Positions 1-10,046 of a DNA stretch of 64,000 bases are shown here, one piece after another. The translations under genes were made by a program, and so were the position numbers. Numbering within the stretch: position 1 is the stretch's first letter; each line of letters starts with the position of its first letter. The notes beneath the pieces were generated by a model. It was not told where the DNA came from and did no database searches. It saw only the letters and a program-made list of their open reading frames with translations. Source of the DNA: an uncultured Pelagibacteraceae bacterium (GTDB lineage Bacteria > Pseudomonadota > Alphaproteobacteria > Pelagibacterales > Pelagibacteraceae); the NCBI GenBank assembly GCA_902539165.1, contig CACBHY010000002.1:1-64000 (forward strand). The letters are read 5' to 3'.

Positions 1-2
1 AA

Positions 3-464
3 ATTAATTTAAGATATGTGGTCTTATGTGAAGACTTATTTATTTCTGAAATTAATACTGGAGGAATTCCAGATACTGAAAAAAGAACCTTAATATTAGA
101 TATTAACTTCAATCCAAAATATTTTGAAAGAATGGTACATCACGAAATTTTTCATATGATTCAAAAGAGCTATGTGGAAATTTTTGATGAAAAACATTTT
201 TCTTCTTTTAATGATGTTAATTTCAATTATGCTGAATGCTCAACTTGTTCCGATAGATTAAACTTAGATTTATATGACGTTACAAATGGGTTTTTAACTG
301 AATATTCAAAATCTATTGTTTCTGAAGATATGGCTGAGATCTTCTCTTTTATGATGACGGACAAAATAAAATTAAAGAAATTAATTAAAAAAGACAAGAT
401 TTTAGAAAAGAAAGTAATTTTTATTAAGTCAGCAATTTCAAAAATAGATAATAATGTTTTATGA
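3..464 (+). CDS. putative zinc metallopeptidase (5' end outside window)
   Basis: ORF is open to the left window edge (in-frame I-N-L-R-Y before the listed GTG at 18); HHEIFH (HExxH-like) motif followed by a downstream SEDMAEIF acidic motif. Confidence 0.6.
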   Translation: MNLRYVVLCEDLFISEINTGGIPDTEKRTLILDINFNPKYFERMVHHEIFHMIQKSYVEIFDEKHFSSFNDVNFNYAECSTCSDRLNLDLYDVTNGFLTEYSKSIVSEDMAEIFSFMMTDKIKLKKLIKKDKILEKKVIFIKSAISKIDNNVL

Positions 465-1111
465 TAAAAGCAATTCAAGCTTCTAAATCTGAAAAAGTAT
501 TATTTGTCTTTTTAATAGCACTAGTTTTTTTCACTTTTTCTTCTTTCTTTTTATTAAAAAATAAATGCCTTTTTGTTGAAAAAGTAAATTTAAATAAAAT
601 AAATTTTACAGATCCGGAAAATGTTGTTGTAATGAATATTGAGTGTGGAGATGTAATTATTGAGTTATATCCTGAGTTATCTCCTCAATCAGTCAAAAGA
701 TTTAAAACTTTAATTGAAAATAAAAAATATGATGGATCTGTGTTTTATAAGGTAGCAGAAAATACCTTTGTACAAGCGGGTGATATTGAATTTGGAAATA
801 TTGAGTACCTTGACTATTCAAAAATAGGTAGTGGTAAATCTGGCTTAGGGACCCTTAAATCTGAAATCGATGAAGATTTTAAATTCAGTGAAGGTAGCGT
901 AGGTCTAGCAAGATCTACAAAGTTTGATACCGAAGATAGTGAATTCTTTATTACTTTAAAAGAAATTCCTATTTATCAAGGTGAATATACTCCAATAGGT
1001 AAAGTGATTCATGGCTTAGATATTTTAGGTAAGATTAAAACCGGAAATAAAGGTGTTTACGTATTAAGGCCAGATTATATTAATTCTTTTAGAATTTTTA
1101 AGTCTAATTAA
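461..1111 (+). CDS. cyclophilin-type peptidyl-prolyl cis-trans isomerase with N-terminal membrane anchor
   Basis: Hydrophobic N-terminus, then VVMNIECGDVIIELYPELSPQSVKRFKTLI...YDGSVFYKV cyclophilin signature. Confidence 0.8.
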   Translation: MIKAIQASKSEKVLFVFLIALVFFTFSSFFLLKNKCLFVEKVNLNKINFTDPENVVVMNIECGDVIIELYPELSPQSVKRFKTLIENKKYDGSVFYKVAENTFVQAGDIEFGNIEYLDYSKIGSGKSGLGTLKSEIDEDFKFSEGSVGLARSTKFDTEDSEFFITLKEIPIYQGEYTPIGKVIHGLDILGKIKTGNKGVYVLRPDYINSFRIFKSN

Positions 1112-2114
1112 CTAAGGGTTTTCCAGTTGATAGAGTATGTTTTATTCTCTGCTGGGTCTCTTTTGTTTCAATTAGTCTCATAAATGAATCTAATTCTAAT
1201 TTGTACAAATCATCTTCAGATAAAGTTTTGTCTATTGTGGTTTCACCTCCGCTTAAAACATTTGCAAGCTCTGTACCAACTCTCATTCCATGATCTAATA
1301 TAATTTTATCATTATATAATTTCTCAAGTAATTTTACCATTTTATCCTTGAGCGGTTTTCCAGAGAGTTTGAAGATTGCTTCTGTTGGAGATGAAAAATC
1401 TTTATTTTCATCAATTATTGATTTTGAAACTTGTAGTAAACTATTTCTGCTCATTATTTTTTTATCCTCAGGCATTAAATATTTTAGTGGCTCTGCTTCA
1501 ACTGGCGATGTTGCAGTTTTTCCATAACCAATTATGTCAAAAACTTTTAGTGGTGCGTAGTCAGGGTCTTTTTTTGCCTCTGTGGTTTGTGACCATCTCC
1601 ATAACATTTCTTTACATCCACCACCTGCGGGAACTAATCCCACCATAGTTTCTACAAGTCCAACAACGATGTTTGTATGTGAGGCAACAAAATTACTTTG
1701 AACAAGTACTTCAAATCCTCCACCCAGAGTTAATCCTGAGGGTGCTGAAACTACAGGGTATTTTGAATATTTCAGTTCTTTACAGGTTTCTTGGAAATAT
1801 TTTACAAATTTTTCAATGGATCTATAATCACCTTTATCTGCAAAATTCATAGTATAAGTGAGGTTTACTCCTGCTGAAAACTGCATACTTTCATTTATAA
1901 TTATTAAAGGTTTATCAGTAGCATTTTTTAATGCATCCATTGAGTCGTAATCTAATGCGTTAGCTTTTGTTGTGAACTCGACAATATTGAAATCATTAAA
2001 TCTATAAATTTCAGCTGAATTGTTTTTGTCTAACTTTAGAGCTTTTGGTTTTATTTTACCTAGTGTTTCGATTTCAGTATATTTTTGTCTCTCTCCGTAA
2101 AAATTTTCATAAGT
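1104..2114 (-). pseudogene. 5'-truncated 3-hydroxyacyl-CoA dehydrogenase/enoyl-CoA hydratase (FadN-like); only the hydratase-like C-terminal part remains
   Basis: ORF 1104-1940 is ECH-like (SAPSGLTLGGGFEVL, GLVPAGGGCKEML). The same frame stays open and protein-like upstream of the ATG (YENFYGERQKYTEIETLGKIKPKALKLDKNNSAEIYRFNDFNIVEFTTKANALDYDS) to an in-frame TAA at 2115-2117, with no upstream start; speB begins at 2164 so no N-terminal dehydrogenase domain fits. Confidence 0.7.
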
Positions 2115-2163
2115 TTAGTATGGACGTTTAAGATAAGATCATATTATCTTAGATAATTACAAA

Positions 2164-3123
2164 ATGAAAAAAGAAAAAAATAAAAATCCTATTCAACCTG
2201 TAAGTGGAACGAAAGTTCCAAGATTTGCTGGCCCCAGCACATTTGCAAGACTTCCTGAATTAAGAGACGTTGAAAGTTGCGACGTTGCAATAGTAGGAAT
2301 ACCTTTTGATGCTGGAACTAGTTATCGACCTGGTGCAAGATTTGGACCGCAAAGCATTAGACAAGCGTCTAGACATTTAAGAACAAATTATCACCCAAGT
2401 TATGACGTTGAACCTTTTAAAATTCAACAAGTCGCAGATGCAGGAGACATTTCTTGTAATCCTTTTAGTATAGATGAAGCTATAAAACAAATTGAAGTTG
2501 GTGCTACCGAATTGTTAAATAAAGTTGGTGGAATTATTAGTCTTGGTGGAGATCACACAATTGCAGTTCCTTTGTTGAGAGCAATTAATAAAAAAAACAG
2601 AGGTCCGGTATCTTTAGTGCATTTTGATGCTCATTTAGATACATGGGATACTTATTTTGGGGCACCTTATACTCATGGAACTCCATTCAGAAGAGCTAGA
2701 GAAGAAGGTTTATTTTTAGATGATGCATCGATGCATGTAGGAATTAGAGGACCACTTTACAGTAGAGATGATATTAAAAATGATGAAAGTTTTGGTTTTA
2801 AAATAATTCATTGTGACGAGTTCCAAACAGAAGGAACTGATAAAATAGCTGAAAGAATTAAGAAAAGAGTAGGCAATAACCCACTTTATTTATCAATTGA
2901 TATAGACGTTTTAGATCCAGCTTTTGCTCCTGGTACAGGCACTCCTGAAATAGCAGGCATGACAACAAGAGAAATGGTTAATGTCTTAAGAGGACTATCA
3001 GGTTTAAATCTAATTTCTGCTGACGTTGTTGAAGTTTCTCCTGCCTATGATCATGCTGAAGTAACTTCATTAGCTGCTGCAACTATTGTTTATGAATTAA
3101 CTAATTTGTTTGCAAAAACATAA
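2164..3123 (+). CDS. speB: agmatinase/ureohydrolase family protein
   Basis: GGDHTI, HFDAHLDT, SIDIDVLDPAFAPGTGTPE ureohydrolase Mn-binding motifs. Confidence 0.85.
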   Translation: MKKEKNKNPIQPVSGTKVPRFAGPSTFARLPELRDVESCDVAIVGIPFDAGTSYRPGARFGPQSIRQASRHLRTNYHPSYDVEPFKIQQVADAGDISCNPFSIDEAIKQIEVGATELLNKVGGIISLGGDHTIAVPLLRAINKKNRGPVSLVHFDAHLDTWDTYFGAPYTHGTPFRRAREEGLFLDDASMHVGIRGPLYSRDDIKNDESFGFKIIHCDEFQTEGTDKIAERIKKRVGNNPLYLSIDIDVLDPAFAPGTGTPEIAGMTTREMVNVLRGLSGLNLISADVVEVSPAYDHAEVTSLAAATIVYELTNLFAKT

Positions 3124-3143
3124 AGAAAGGATAGTTTTTCACG

Positions 3144-4577
3144 ATGTTAGAAAAAAGAAGCTTTTATATTAATGGTTCATGGGTTAATTCAAAAGAACAA
3201 AAAGATATTGAAGTTATAAATCCAGCTACTGAAAAAGCATGTGCAGTAATATCATTAGGTAGCAAAACCGATATCAATGATGCGGTATTAGCTGCAAAAG
3301 AGGCCTTCAAAACTTGGGGTTATTCCACTAAAGAGGACAGAATTGCTCTCTTGGAAACATTTTATAGTTTATACAAAAAAAGATGGAACGATATAACAGA
3401 TGCAATAATACAAGAAATGGGTGCCCCAAAAGACTTTGCATCAAAACTGCAAACAGGAACTGGTGCAAGTCACACGAAGTCATTTATAAAATATCTAAAA
3501 GAATTTGAATTTGAAAAACCTTTAGGAGACCATGCAAAAAATCAAAGGATTTTGTATGAACCAAAAGGAGTATGCGCTTTAATTACACCATGGAACTGGC
3601 CAATGAACCAGGTTTGTCTTAAAGTTATTCCAGCTTTAGCATCGGGATGTACAATGATACTAAAACCATCAGAACTAGCACCACTATCGGCAATGGTTCT
3701 TGCAGAATTAATTGATGAAGCAAAATTTCCAAATGGAGTTTTTAATTTAGTCAATGGAGACGGTGCAACAACTGGAGATGCTTTAACAAGTCATCCTGAC
3801 GTAAATATGATTTCATTTACAGGCTCAACAAGAGCGGGCTCCCTTATATCTCAAAATGCAGCAAAAGATTTTAAAAGAGTTAGCTTAGAATTAGGTGGCA
3901 AAGGAGCAAATATTATTTTTAAAGATGCAGACAATGAGGCAGTTGAAAGAGGTGCTTTAAGATGTTTTAGAAATTCTGGCCAATCCTGTAATGCTCCGAC
4001 TAGAATGTTGGTTGAAAAATCTATGTATAGTGAAGCAATAGAAAGATTAAAAAAATATGCTAACGAATTTAAAGTAGACGATCCTAATAAAGAAGGTGAG
4101 CATATTGGTCCTGTAATTTCTCATACGCAATTTAATAAAATTCAGAGTTTAATTCAAAAAGGTATCGATGAGGGTGCAAAATTAATCGCTGGTGGGCCAG
4201 GAAAGCCAGATGGTTTGTCAAATGGTTATTATGTGAAACCCACTGTATTTGCTGATGTTAATAATAATATGGAAATTGCAAGAACTGAAATTTTTGGACC
4301 AGTACTATCTGTCATACCATTTGAAAACGAAGAAGAAGCAATCGAAATTGCTAATGACACTGAATATGGTTTAACCAATTATATTCAAAGTCAAGATTCT
4401 GAAAAGGTAAAAAGACTTGCAAGAAAACTAAGATCTGGAATGGTTGATGTTAATGGCGCTGGCATTGCAGTTGATGCACCTTTTGGTGGATTTAAACATT
4501 CTGGAATTGGAAGAGAAGCAGGAAAAGAGGGACTGCTCGAATTTCTGGAAGTCAAATCAGTCGGTGGGTGGAATTAG
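3144..4577 (+). CDS. NAD(P)-dependent aldehyde dehydrogenase
   Basis: TPWNWPMNQ, SFTGSTRAG, LELGGKGANI, SGQSCNAPTR, EIFGPVLSV motifs. Confidence 0.9.
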   Translation: MLEKRSFYINGSWVNSKEQKDIEVINPATEKACAVISLGSKTDINDAVLAAKEAFKTWGYSTKEDRIALLETFYSLYKKRWNDITDAIIQEMGAPKDFASKLQTGTGASHTKSFIKYLKEFEFEKPLGDHAKNQRILYEPKGVCALITPWNWPMNQVCLKVIPALASGCTMILKPSELAPLSAMVLAELIDEAKFPNGVFNLVNGDGATTGDALTSHPDVNMISFTGSTRAGSLISQNAAKDFKRVSLELGGKGANIIFKDADNEAVERGALRCFRNSGQSCNAPTRMLVEKSMYSEAIERLKKYANEFKVDDPNKEGEHIGPVISHTQFNKIQSLIQKGIDEGAKLIAGGPGKPDGLSNGYYVKPTVFADVNNNMEIARTEIFGPVLSVIPFENEEEAIEIANDTEYGLTNYIQSQDSEKVKRLARKLRSGMVDVNGAGIAVDAPFGGFKHSGIGREAGKEGLLEFLEVKSVGGWN

Positions 4578-5773
4578 TTCAAAGAAGATTTATTTTTAAT
4601 TCCATCAAGTAATCTTAAACATTTTTTTAATTCATCTAAAACAATATATTCATCAATTTTATGAGCTTGTTCAATTGATCCAGGTCCACAGACAACTGTA
4701 CTTATTCCTACCTCCTGAAATAAACCAGCCTCAGTTCCAAAAGACACCACCTGTCTAGAATTATCTCCTGTTAAACTTGAAATTAATTCACATGCTTCGG
4801 ACCTATCATCTCTGTCAAATCCAATAATTTCACCTATGATATCTTTTTCAATTGAGGAATTTGGAAATATTTTTTTCATTTCAGGCAGTAAGATTTCATT
4901 AGTAAATTTATCTAGCTCTTTATTTAAAAATTCAGCATCTTCCTTCACTACCGGTCTAGTTTCCCAATTCACATGACACTTATCAGCTATTACATTGTGT
5001 GCTATGCCACCAAAAATTCCACCAATAGATAGTGTAGAATGAGGTGGATCAAAAATAGAATTTTGTGGAGCTCTTTCTTTAAGTTTTTCTCTTAATTCAA
5101 TCAACTTGTTCACATATCTAGCCGCATATTCTACTGCACTAACACCTTTATTTGGAGTGGAGCTATGACCTGCAAGGCCTTTAAAATATGTTGTATATTC
5201 ATAACATCCTTTATGAGCATCTATTATTTTCATATTTGTAGGTTCTCCGATTATACAAATACCATCTTTGATATCTCTTTTTTTTAATTCCTCAATTAAT
5301 ATAGGTGCACCTTGGCATGCTGTTTCTTCATCAAAGGTAAATGAGAAATGAATGTCTCTATCAAGATTGGTTTTAGAATAAATAGGAGCAAAAGCCAAAG
5401 TACATGCAATAAACCCTTTCATATCACATGAACCTCTGCCGTAAAGTTTATCGTTTTTGATGGTTGCTTTAAATGGATCTGTAGTCCATCCTTTTGATAC
5501 TGGAACAACATCTGTATGCCCTGACAAAATTATAGGTTTTTTATTACTTGGACTCTTGGACTTTAGAGTAGCAAATAAATTAACTCTTTGTTTGTTATCA
5601 TCGTAAGTTCTAAATGAAGTCGCTCCAAGTTTTTTTAAAATATTATCACAATAGTCAATTAAAGAACTATTATCCTCTCCAGATATTGTTTTAAAACCTA
5701 TCAAGTCAGTCAAAATTTCGACTGAGTTATTGAATAAATGATCAAAATTATTTTCTGTACTCATATTTAGCAT
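4574..5773 (-). CDS. argE: acetylornithine deacetylase (M20 family)
   Basis: LSGHTDVVPV, GRGSCDMKGF, FTFDEETACQGA M20 motifs. Confidence 0.85.
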   Translation of the reverse strand: MLNMSTENNFDHLFNNSVEILTDLIGFKTISGEDNSSLIDYCDNILKKLGATSFRTYDDNKQRVNLFATLKSKSPSNKKPIILSGHTDVVPVSKGWTTDPFKATIKNDKLYGRGSCDMKGFIACTLAFAPIYSKTNLDRDIHFSFTFDEETACQGAPILIEELKKRDIKDGICIIGEPTNMKIIDAHKGCYEYTTYFKGLAGHSSTPNKGVSAVEYAARYVNKLIELREKLKERAPQNSIFDPPHSTLSIGGIFGGIAHNVIADKCHVNWETRPVVKEDAEFLNKELDKFTNEILLPEMKKIFPNSSIEKDIIGEIIGFDRDDRSEACELISSLTGDNSRQVVSFGTEAGLFQEVGISTVVCGPGSIEQAHKIDEYIVLDELKKCLRLLDGIKNKSSLN

Positions 5774-5791
5774 TCATTATATATTAAATAT

Positions 5792-6133
5792 ATGAAAGAA
5801 CAAATCACCTACGATATTTTTGACAAAGTTGATATTAGAATTGGTACAGTTATTTCAGTAAAAAAAAATAAAAAAGCAAGGAAACCTTCATTAGTTGTTG
5901 AAGTAGATTTTGGAAATGAAATAGGAGTTAAGCAATCATCGGCTCAAATAACACATTATTACAATGAGGAAAACCTTAAAGGAAAACAAGTTATAGGGGT
6001 TTGTAACTTTCCTGAAAAAAATATTGCAGGTGTAATTTCACAAGTATTGATTTTAGGATCTATTGATAAAGAAGGAAAAGTAATATTAGTTCATCCATCT
6101 CAAAAGTCAGAGAATGGATTACCTGTAGCATAA
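5792..6133 (+). CDS. csaA: CsaA-like tRNA-binding domain protein
   Basis: DIRIGTVISV...VEVDFGNEIGVKQSSAQIT...VIGVCNFPEKNIAGVISQVLILG, typical of CsaA. Confidence 0.8.
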   Translation: MKEQITYDIFDKVDIRIGTVISVKKNKKARKPSLVVEVDFGNEIGVKQSSAQITHYYNEENLKGKQVIGVCNFPEKNIAGVISQVLILGSIDKEGKVILVHPSQKSENGLPVA

Positions 6134-6135
6134 GA

Positions 6136-6729
6136 ATGCACCCAGAAATATTATCTATAACATTGTTTGGAATTGTAGCTGCATACACACCTGGACCAAA
6201 TAATTTTGTAGCATTTTACTCTGGATTTAATTTTGGTATTAAAAGAACCCTTCCACACATATTAGGGGTTACATTTGGTTTTCCATTTCTCTTATTATGT
6301 ATGGCCCTTGGATTAATAAACATATTTAAACTTTATCCATTAATTCAAGAAATTTTAAAATATTTAGGTACATTATTTTTAATTTATTTGGCATATAAGA
6401 TCTCTTTTTCTGGATCTGTAACTGGTGACAACAAAAACAAAAATCCTGTTAAATTTTTAGAAACCTTTATATTTCAATTCTTAAATCCAAAAGGGGTAAT
6501 TGCATCGGTAATTGTGGTCTCAACATATATTGATTCAGGTGAAAATTTTATAAATTATACAACTCAAATAATTATTTTAGCGTTCATTGTTTCGGTCACA
6601 AGTATCACGCTTTGGACATTCATGGGTAAATTTTTGAGGAAATTTGCGACAAATCAGAAATTTATTAATTATTTTAATTATGTTATGTCACTGCTTCTTT
6701 TATTAAGCATAATAAGTTTTTATTTATAA
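6136..6729 (+). CDS. LysE/RhtB family exporter
   Basis: N-terminal TPGPNNFVAFYSGFNFG motif and several hydrophobic helices. Confidence 0.8.
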   Translation: MHPEILSITLFGIVAAYTPGPNNFVAFYSGFNFGIKRTLPHILGVTFGFPFLLLCMALGLINIFKLYPLIQEILKYLGTLFLIYLAYKISFSGSVTGDNKNKNPVKFLETFIFQFLNPKGVIASVIVVSTYIDSGENFINYTTQIIILAFIVSVTSITLWTFMGKFLRKFATNQKFINYFNYVMSLLLLLSIISFYL

Positions 6730-9399
6730 ATGACACCAGGAAACAAAGACTCTTATAAGTCACTCAAAAAAATTTTAATAGATGGAAAAGAATATAAATA
6801 TTATTCTTTAATTGAAGCCGAGAAAAATGGTTTGAAGGGAACAAATAAACTTCCTAAATCTCTTAAAGTATTACTTGAAAATTTATTAAGATATGAAGAT
6901 GAATTAAGTGTTAATAAAATCCAAATAGAAGCTGTTAAAGATTGGTTAAAAACAAAAAAGTCTAAAATTGAAATTGCCTATAGACCAGCAAGAGTTCTAT
7001 TGCAGGATTATACTGGTATCCCAGCTGTTGCAGATCTTGCAGCAATGAGGGAAGCTGTAAAAGATAAAAATAAAGATCCAAGCTCAATAAACCCCCTGTC
7101 ATCAGTTGATCTTGTGATTGATCATTCTGTGCAAGTTGATCAATCTGCTAAACAAGATTCATTTGAAAAAAATGTAGATATTGAATTTGAAAGAAATGGA
7201 GAGAGATATTCTTTTTTGAAATGGGGACAACAAGCTTTTAATAATTTTAGAATAGTTCCTCCAGGTACTGGTATTTGTCACCAGGTAAATTTAGAATATT
7301 TATCAAAAGTAGTTTGGTCAGAAAAATTTGAGGGTGATACATATCTTTTTCCAGATACTTTAGTTGGAACCGATAGCCATACAACCATGGTTAATGGATT
7401 GTCAGTTTTGGGATGGGGAGTAGGTGGTATTGAAGCTGAAGCTGGTATGTTGGGCCAACCAATTTCAATGTTAATTCCAGAGGTGATAGGTTTTGAGGTA
7501 AAAAACAGAATGCCAGAAGGTACTACAGCAACAGACTTAGTTTTAACTGTAGTTAAAATGCTGAGGGACAAAGGAGTGGTGGGTAAATTTGTTGAGTTTT
7601 ATGGTGAAGGATTAAAAAATTTAACACTTGCTGACAGAGCTACAATTGCAAACATGGCGCCCGAATATGGAGCAACATGTGGTTTTTTTCCAATAGATGA
7701 AGAAACTTTAAAATATTTAAAATTTTCTGGAAGGGATCAACATACAGTAGACATAGTTGAAAAATATGCAAAAGAACAAGGCTTGTGGTCGAGTAATGAT
7801 ATAGAGTTTACAGACATTTTATCATTAGATATGTCAACTGTTGTTCCAACCATTTCAGGACCTAAAAGACCCCAAGATAAAGTTCTTTTAACTGATGCCC
7901 CATATAAATTTAAAGAAGTATTAAAGGAAGCAACGAATAAAAATGAAAAGTCAGTCTCAAAAGTTTCAGGAACAGATTATGAGATTAAAGATGGGTCAAT
8001 TTTAATTGCAGCAATTACTTCTTGCACAAATACTTCAAATCCGAATGTTTTAATCGGTGCAGGTTTATTAGCTAAAAAAGCTATTGAGCTAGGTTTAGAA
8101 GTTAAGCCTTGGGTAAAAACATCACTGGCTCCAGGATCACAAGTAGTTACTGATTATTTAGAAAAAGCTGGGTTAAATATTTATTTAGATAAATTAGGAT
8201 TTAATCTTGTAGGGTATGGATGTACAACATGCATTGGTAATTCTGGACCACTACCCGAAAATATTGTTGAAGCAATTCAAAAAGATAATATTTATGCAGT
8301 CTCTGTTTTATCTGGAAATAGAAATTTTGAAGGAAGAATTTCTCCACATATAAAGGCTAATTATCTCGCTTCACCTCCATTAGTTGTTGCTTATGCAATA
8401 GCTGGCCATATGGAATTTGACTTATACAAAGACTCTTTAGGAAAAGATAAAAAGGGGAATGATATATATTTAAAAGATATTTGGCCATCAAATGAAGAAA
8501 TAGAAAATACATTAAAAAAATCTCTTAACGCAGATATGTTTATTCAAAGGTATTCAAATATTTCAGAAGGACCAACGCAGTGGCAAAAGATCAAAACAGA
8601 CAAGACTAGTATTTATAATTGGGATGAGAGTTCAACCTATGTAAAAAAACCACCATTTTTTGACTCGCTTCCAGACGAGCCAGAGGGTTTTAAAGAAATT
8701 AAGGACGCAAGACCATTACTTATACTAGGTGATATGGTGACTACAGATCATATTTCACCTGCAGGAAGTATTCAGAAAAATAGCCCAACAGGGGAGTATT
8801 TTATGGAACATCAAATTTTACCTAAAGATTATAATTCCTATGGATCCAGGAGAGGAAATCACGAAGTTATGATGAGAGGTACTTTTGCCAATATTAGAAT
8901 AAGAAATGAAATGGCTCCAGGCACAGAAGGTGGATTTACAAAATTATATCCTGAAGAAAAAATATTACCTGTATATGACGCAGTAGTTGAATACAAAAAT
9001 AGAGGAACAGATTTAGTTGTAATTGGTGGTAAAGAGTATGGAACAGGATCATCCAGAGATTGGGCCGCTAAAGGAACAAAATTACTTGGTATCAAAGCTG
9101 TAATAGCTGAAAGCTTTGAGAGAATTCATAGATCTAATTTAATTGGCATGGGTATATTGCCTTTACAATTTAAAGATAATGTAAATAGAAAAAATTTAAA
9201 TTTAGTTGGTTCAGAATTGATAAGTGTAATTGATATTGAAAAAGGAATTAGTCCATCTGATGAGGTAATAATTGAAATTAAATACGTTTCTGGAGATATC
9301 AAAAAAATTAAAACCTTATGCAGAATTGATACAAAAAATGAATTAGAGTACTATAAAAATGGAGGTATTCTTCAATATGTATTGAGGAATATGATTTAA
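6730..9399 (+). CDS. acnA: aconitate hydratase A
   Basis: 889 aa; DSHTTMVNGL, SCTNTSNPNV, GCTTCIGNSG, GKEYGTGSSRDWAAKG aconitase motifs. Confidence 0.95.
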   Translation: MTPGNKDSYKSLKKILIDGKEYKYYSLIEAEKNGLKGTNKLPKSLKVLLENLLRYEDELSVNKIQIEAVKDWLKTKKSKIEIAYRPARVLLQDYTGIPAVADLAAMREAVKDKNKDPSSINPLSSVDLVIDHSVQVDQSAKQDSFEKNVDIEFERNGERYSFLKWGQQAFNNFRIVPPGTGICHQVNLEYLSKVVWSEKFEGDTYLFPDTLVGTDSHTTMVNGLSVLGWGVGGIEAEAGMLGQPISMLIPEVIGFEVKNRMPEGTTATDLVLTVVKMLRDKGVVGKFVEFYGEGLKNLTLADRATIANMAPEYGATCGFFPIDEETLKYLKFSGRDQHTVDIVEKYAKEQGLWSSNDIEFTDILSLDMSTVVPTISGPKRPQDKVLLTDAPYKFKEVLKEATNKNEKSVSKVSGTDYEIKDGSILIAAITSCTNTSNPNVLIGAGLLAKKAIELGLEVKPWVKTSLAPGSQVVTDYLEKAGLNIYLDKLGFNLVGYGCTTCIGNSGPLPENIVEAIQKDNIYAVSVLSGNRNFEGRISPHIKANYLASPPLVVAYAIAGHMEFDLYKDSLGKDKKGNDIYLKDIWPSNEEIENTLKKSLNADMFIQRYSNISEGPTQWQKIKTDKTSIYNWDESSTYVKKPPFFDSLPDEPEGFKEIKDARPLLILGDMVTTDHISPAGSIQKNSPTGEYFMEHQILPKDYNSYGSRRGNHEVMMRGTFANIRIRNEMAPGTEGGFTKLYPEEKILPVYDAVVEYKNRGTDLVVIGGKEYGTGSSRDWAAKGTKLLGIKAVIAESFERIHRSNLIGMGILPLQFKDNVNRKNLNLVGSELISVIDIEKGISPSDEVIIEIKYVSGDIKKIKTLCRIDTKNELEYYKNGGILQYVLRNMI

Positions 9400-9401
9400 T
9401 T

Positions 9402-10046
9402 ATGGATGAAGATTTTTCAATTATTAATTCAAATACCAGGAATGAAAAAATTAAAAACTTTTTTTTAAATAATAAAAAGAAATTTATTTCTGGGGTAATA
9501 ATTATTACTATATGTTTAATTGGAACTTATAGTTTCGATAAATACACAACGGGTAAAAAGAAAGAAATTTCGGATAATTATAATTTTACAATAATTGAAT
9601 ATTCAAATAACAACAAAGACTCTACTGTCAAAAAATTAATTGATATAATAAATAAAAAAGATCCAACTTATTCGCCACTATCACTCTATTTTATTATAGA
9701 TAATAATCTTATTTCAGATCAAGAAAAAATTAATGATTTATTTGATATTTTAATTAAACAAACTTCGTTAGATGAAGAAATTAAAAATTTAGTTATATAT
9801 AAAAAAGCACTGCTAAATGCAGATCAATCAACAGAAAGTGAACTTTTGAAAATATTAAATCCTTTAATAAATTCTGAAAGCGTTTGGAAATCTCATGCAC
9901 TGTATCTAATGGCAGAATATTTTTACGCTCAGGACCAAAAACAAAAATCAAAAGAATTTTTTAACAAAATAATTAGTTTAGAAAATTCAAATCCAGATAT
10001 AAAGTCACAATCAGAACGAAGATTGAACAGAGATTTAAGTGAATAA
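9402..10046 (+). CDS. membrane-anchored TPR-like protein (YfgM-type)
   Basis: Single N-terminal TM helix with repeat-like helical C-terminus, directly upstream of a bamB-like gene. Confidence 0.5.
   Translation: MDEDFSIINSNTRNEKIKNFFLNNKKKFISGVIIITICLIGTYSFDKYTTGKKKEISDNYNFTIIEYSNNNKDSTVKKLIDIINKKDPTYSPLSLYFIIDNNLISDQEKINDLFDILIKQTSLDEEIKNLVIYKKALLNADQSTESELLKILNPLINSESVWKSHALYLMAEYFYAQDQKQKSKEFFNKIISLENSNPDIKSQSERRLNRDLSE

Noticed and set aside
1376-1648. Plus-strand 90-aa ORF
   Set aside because: Antisense to the FadN-like remnant; the minus frame has clear homology.
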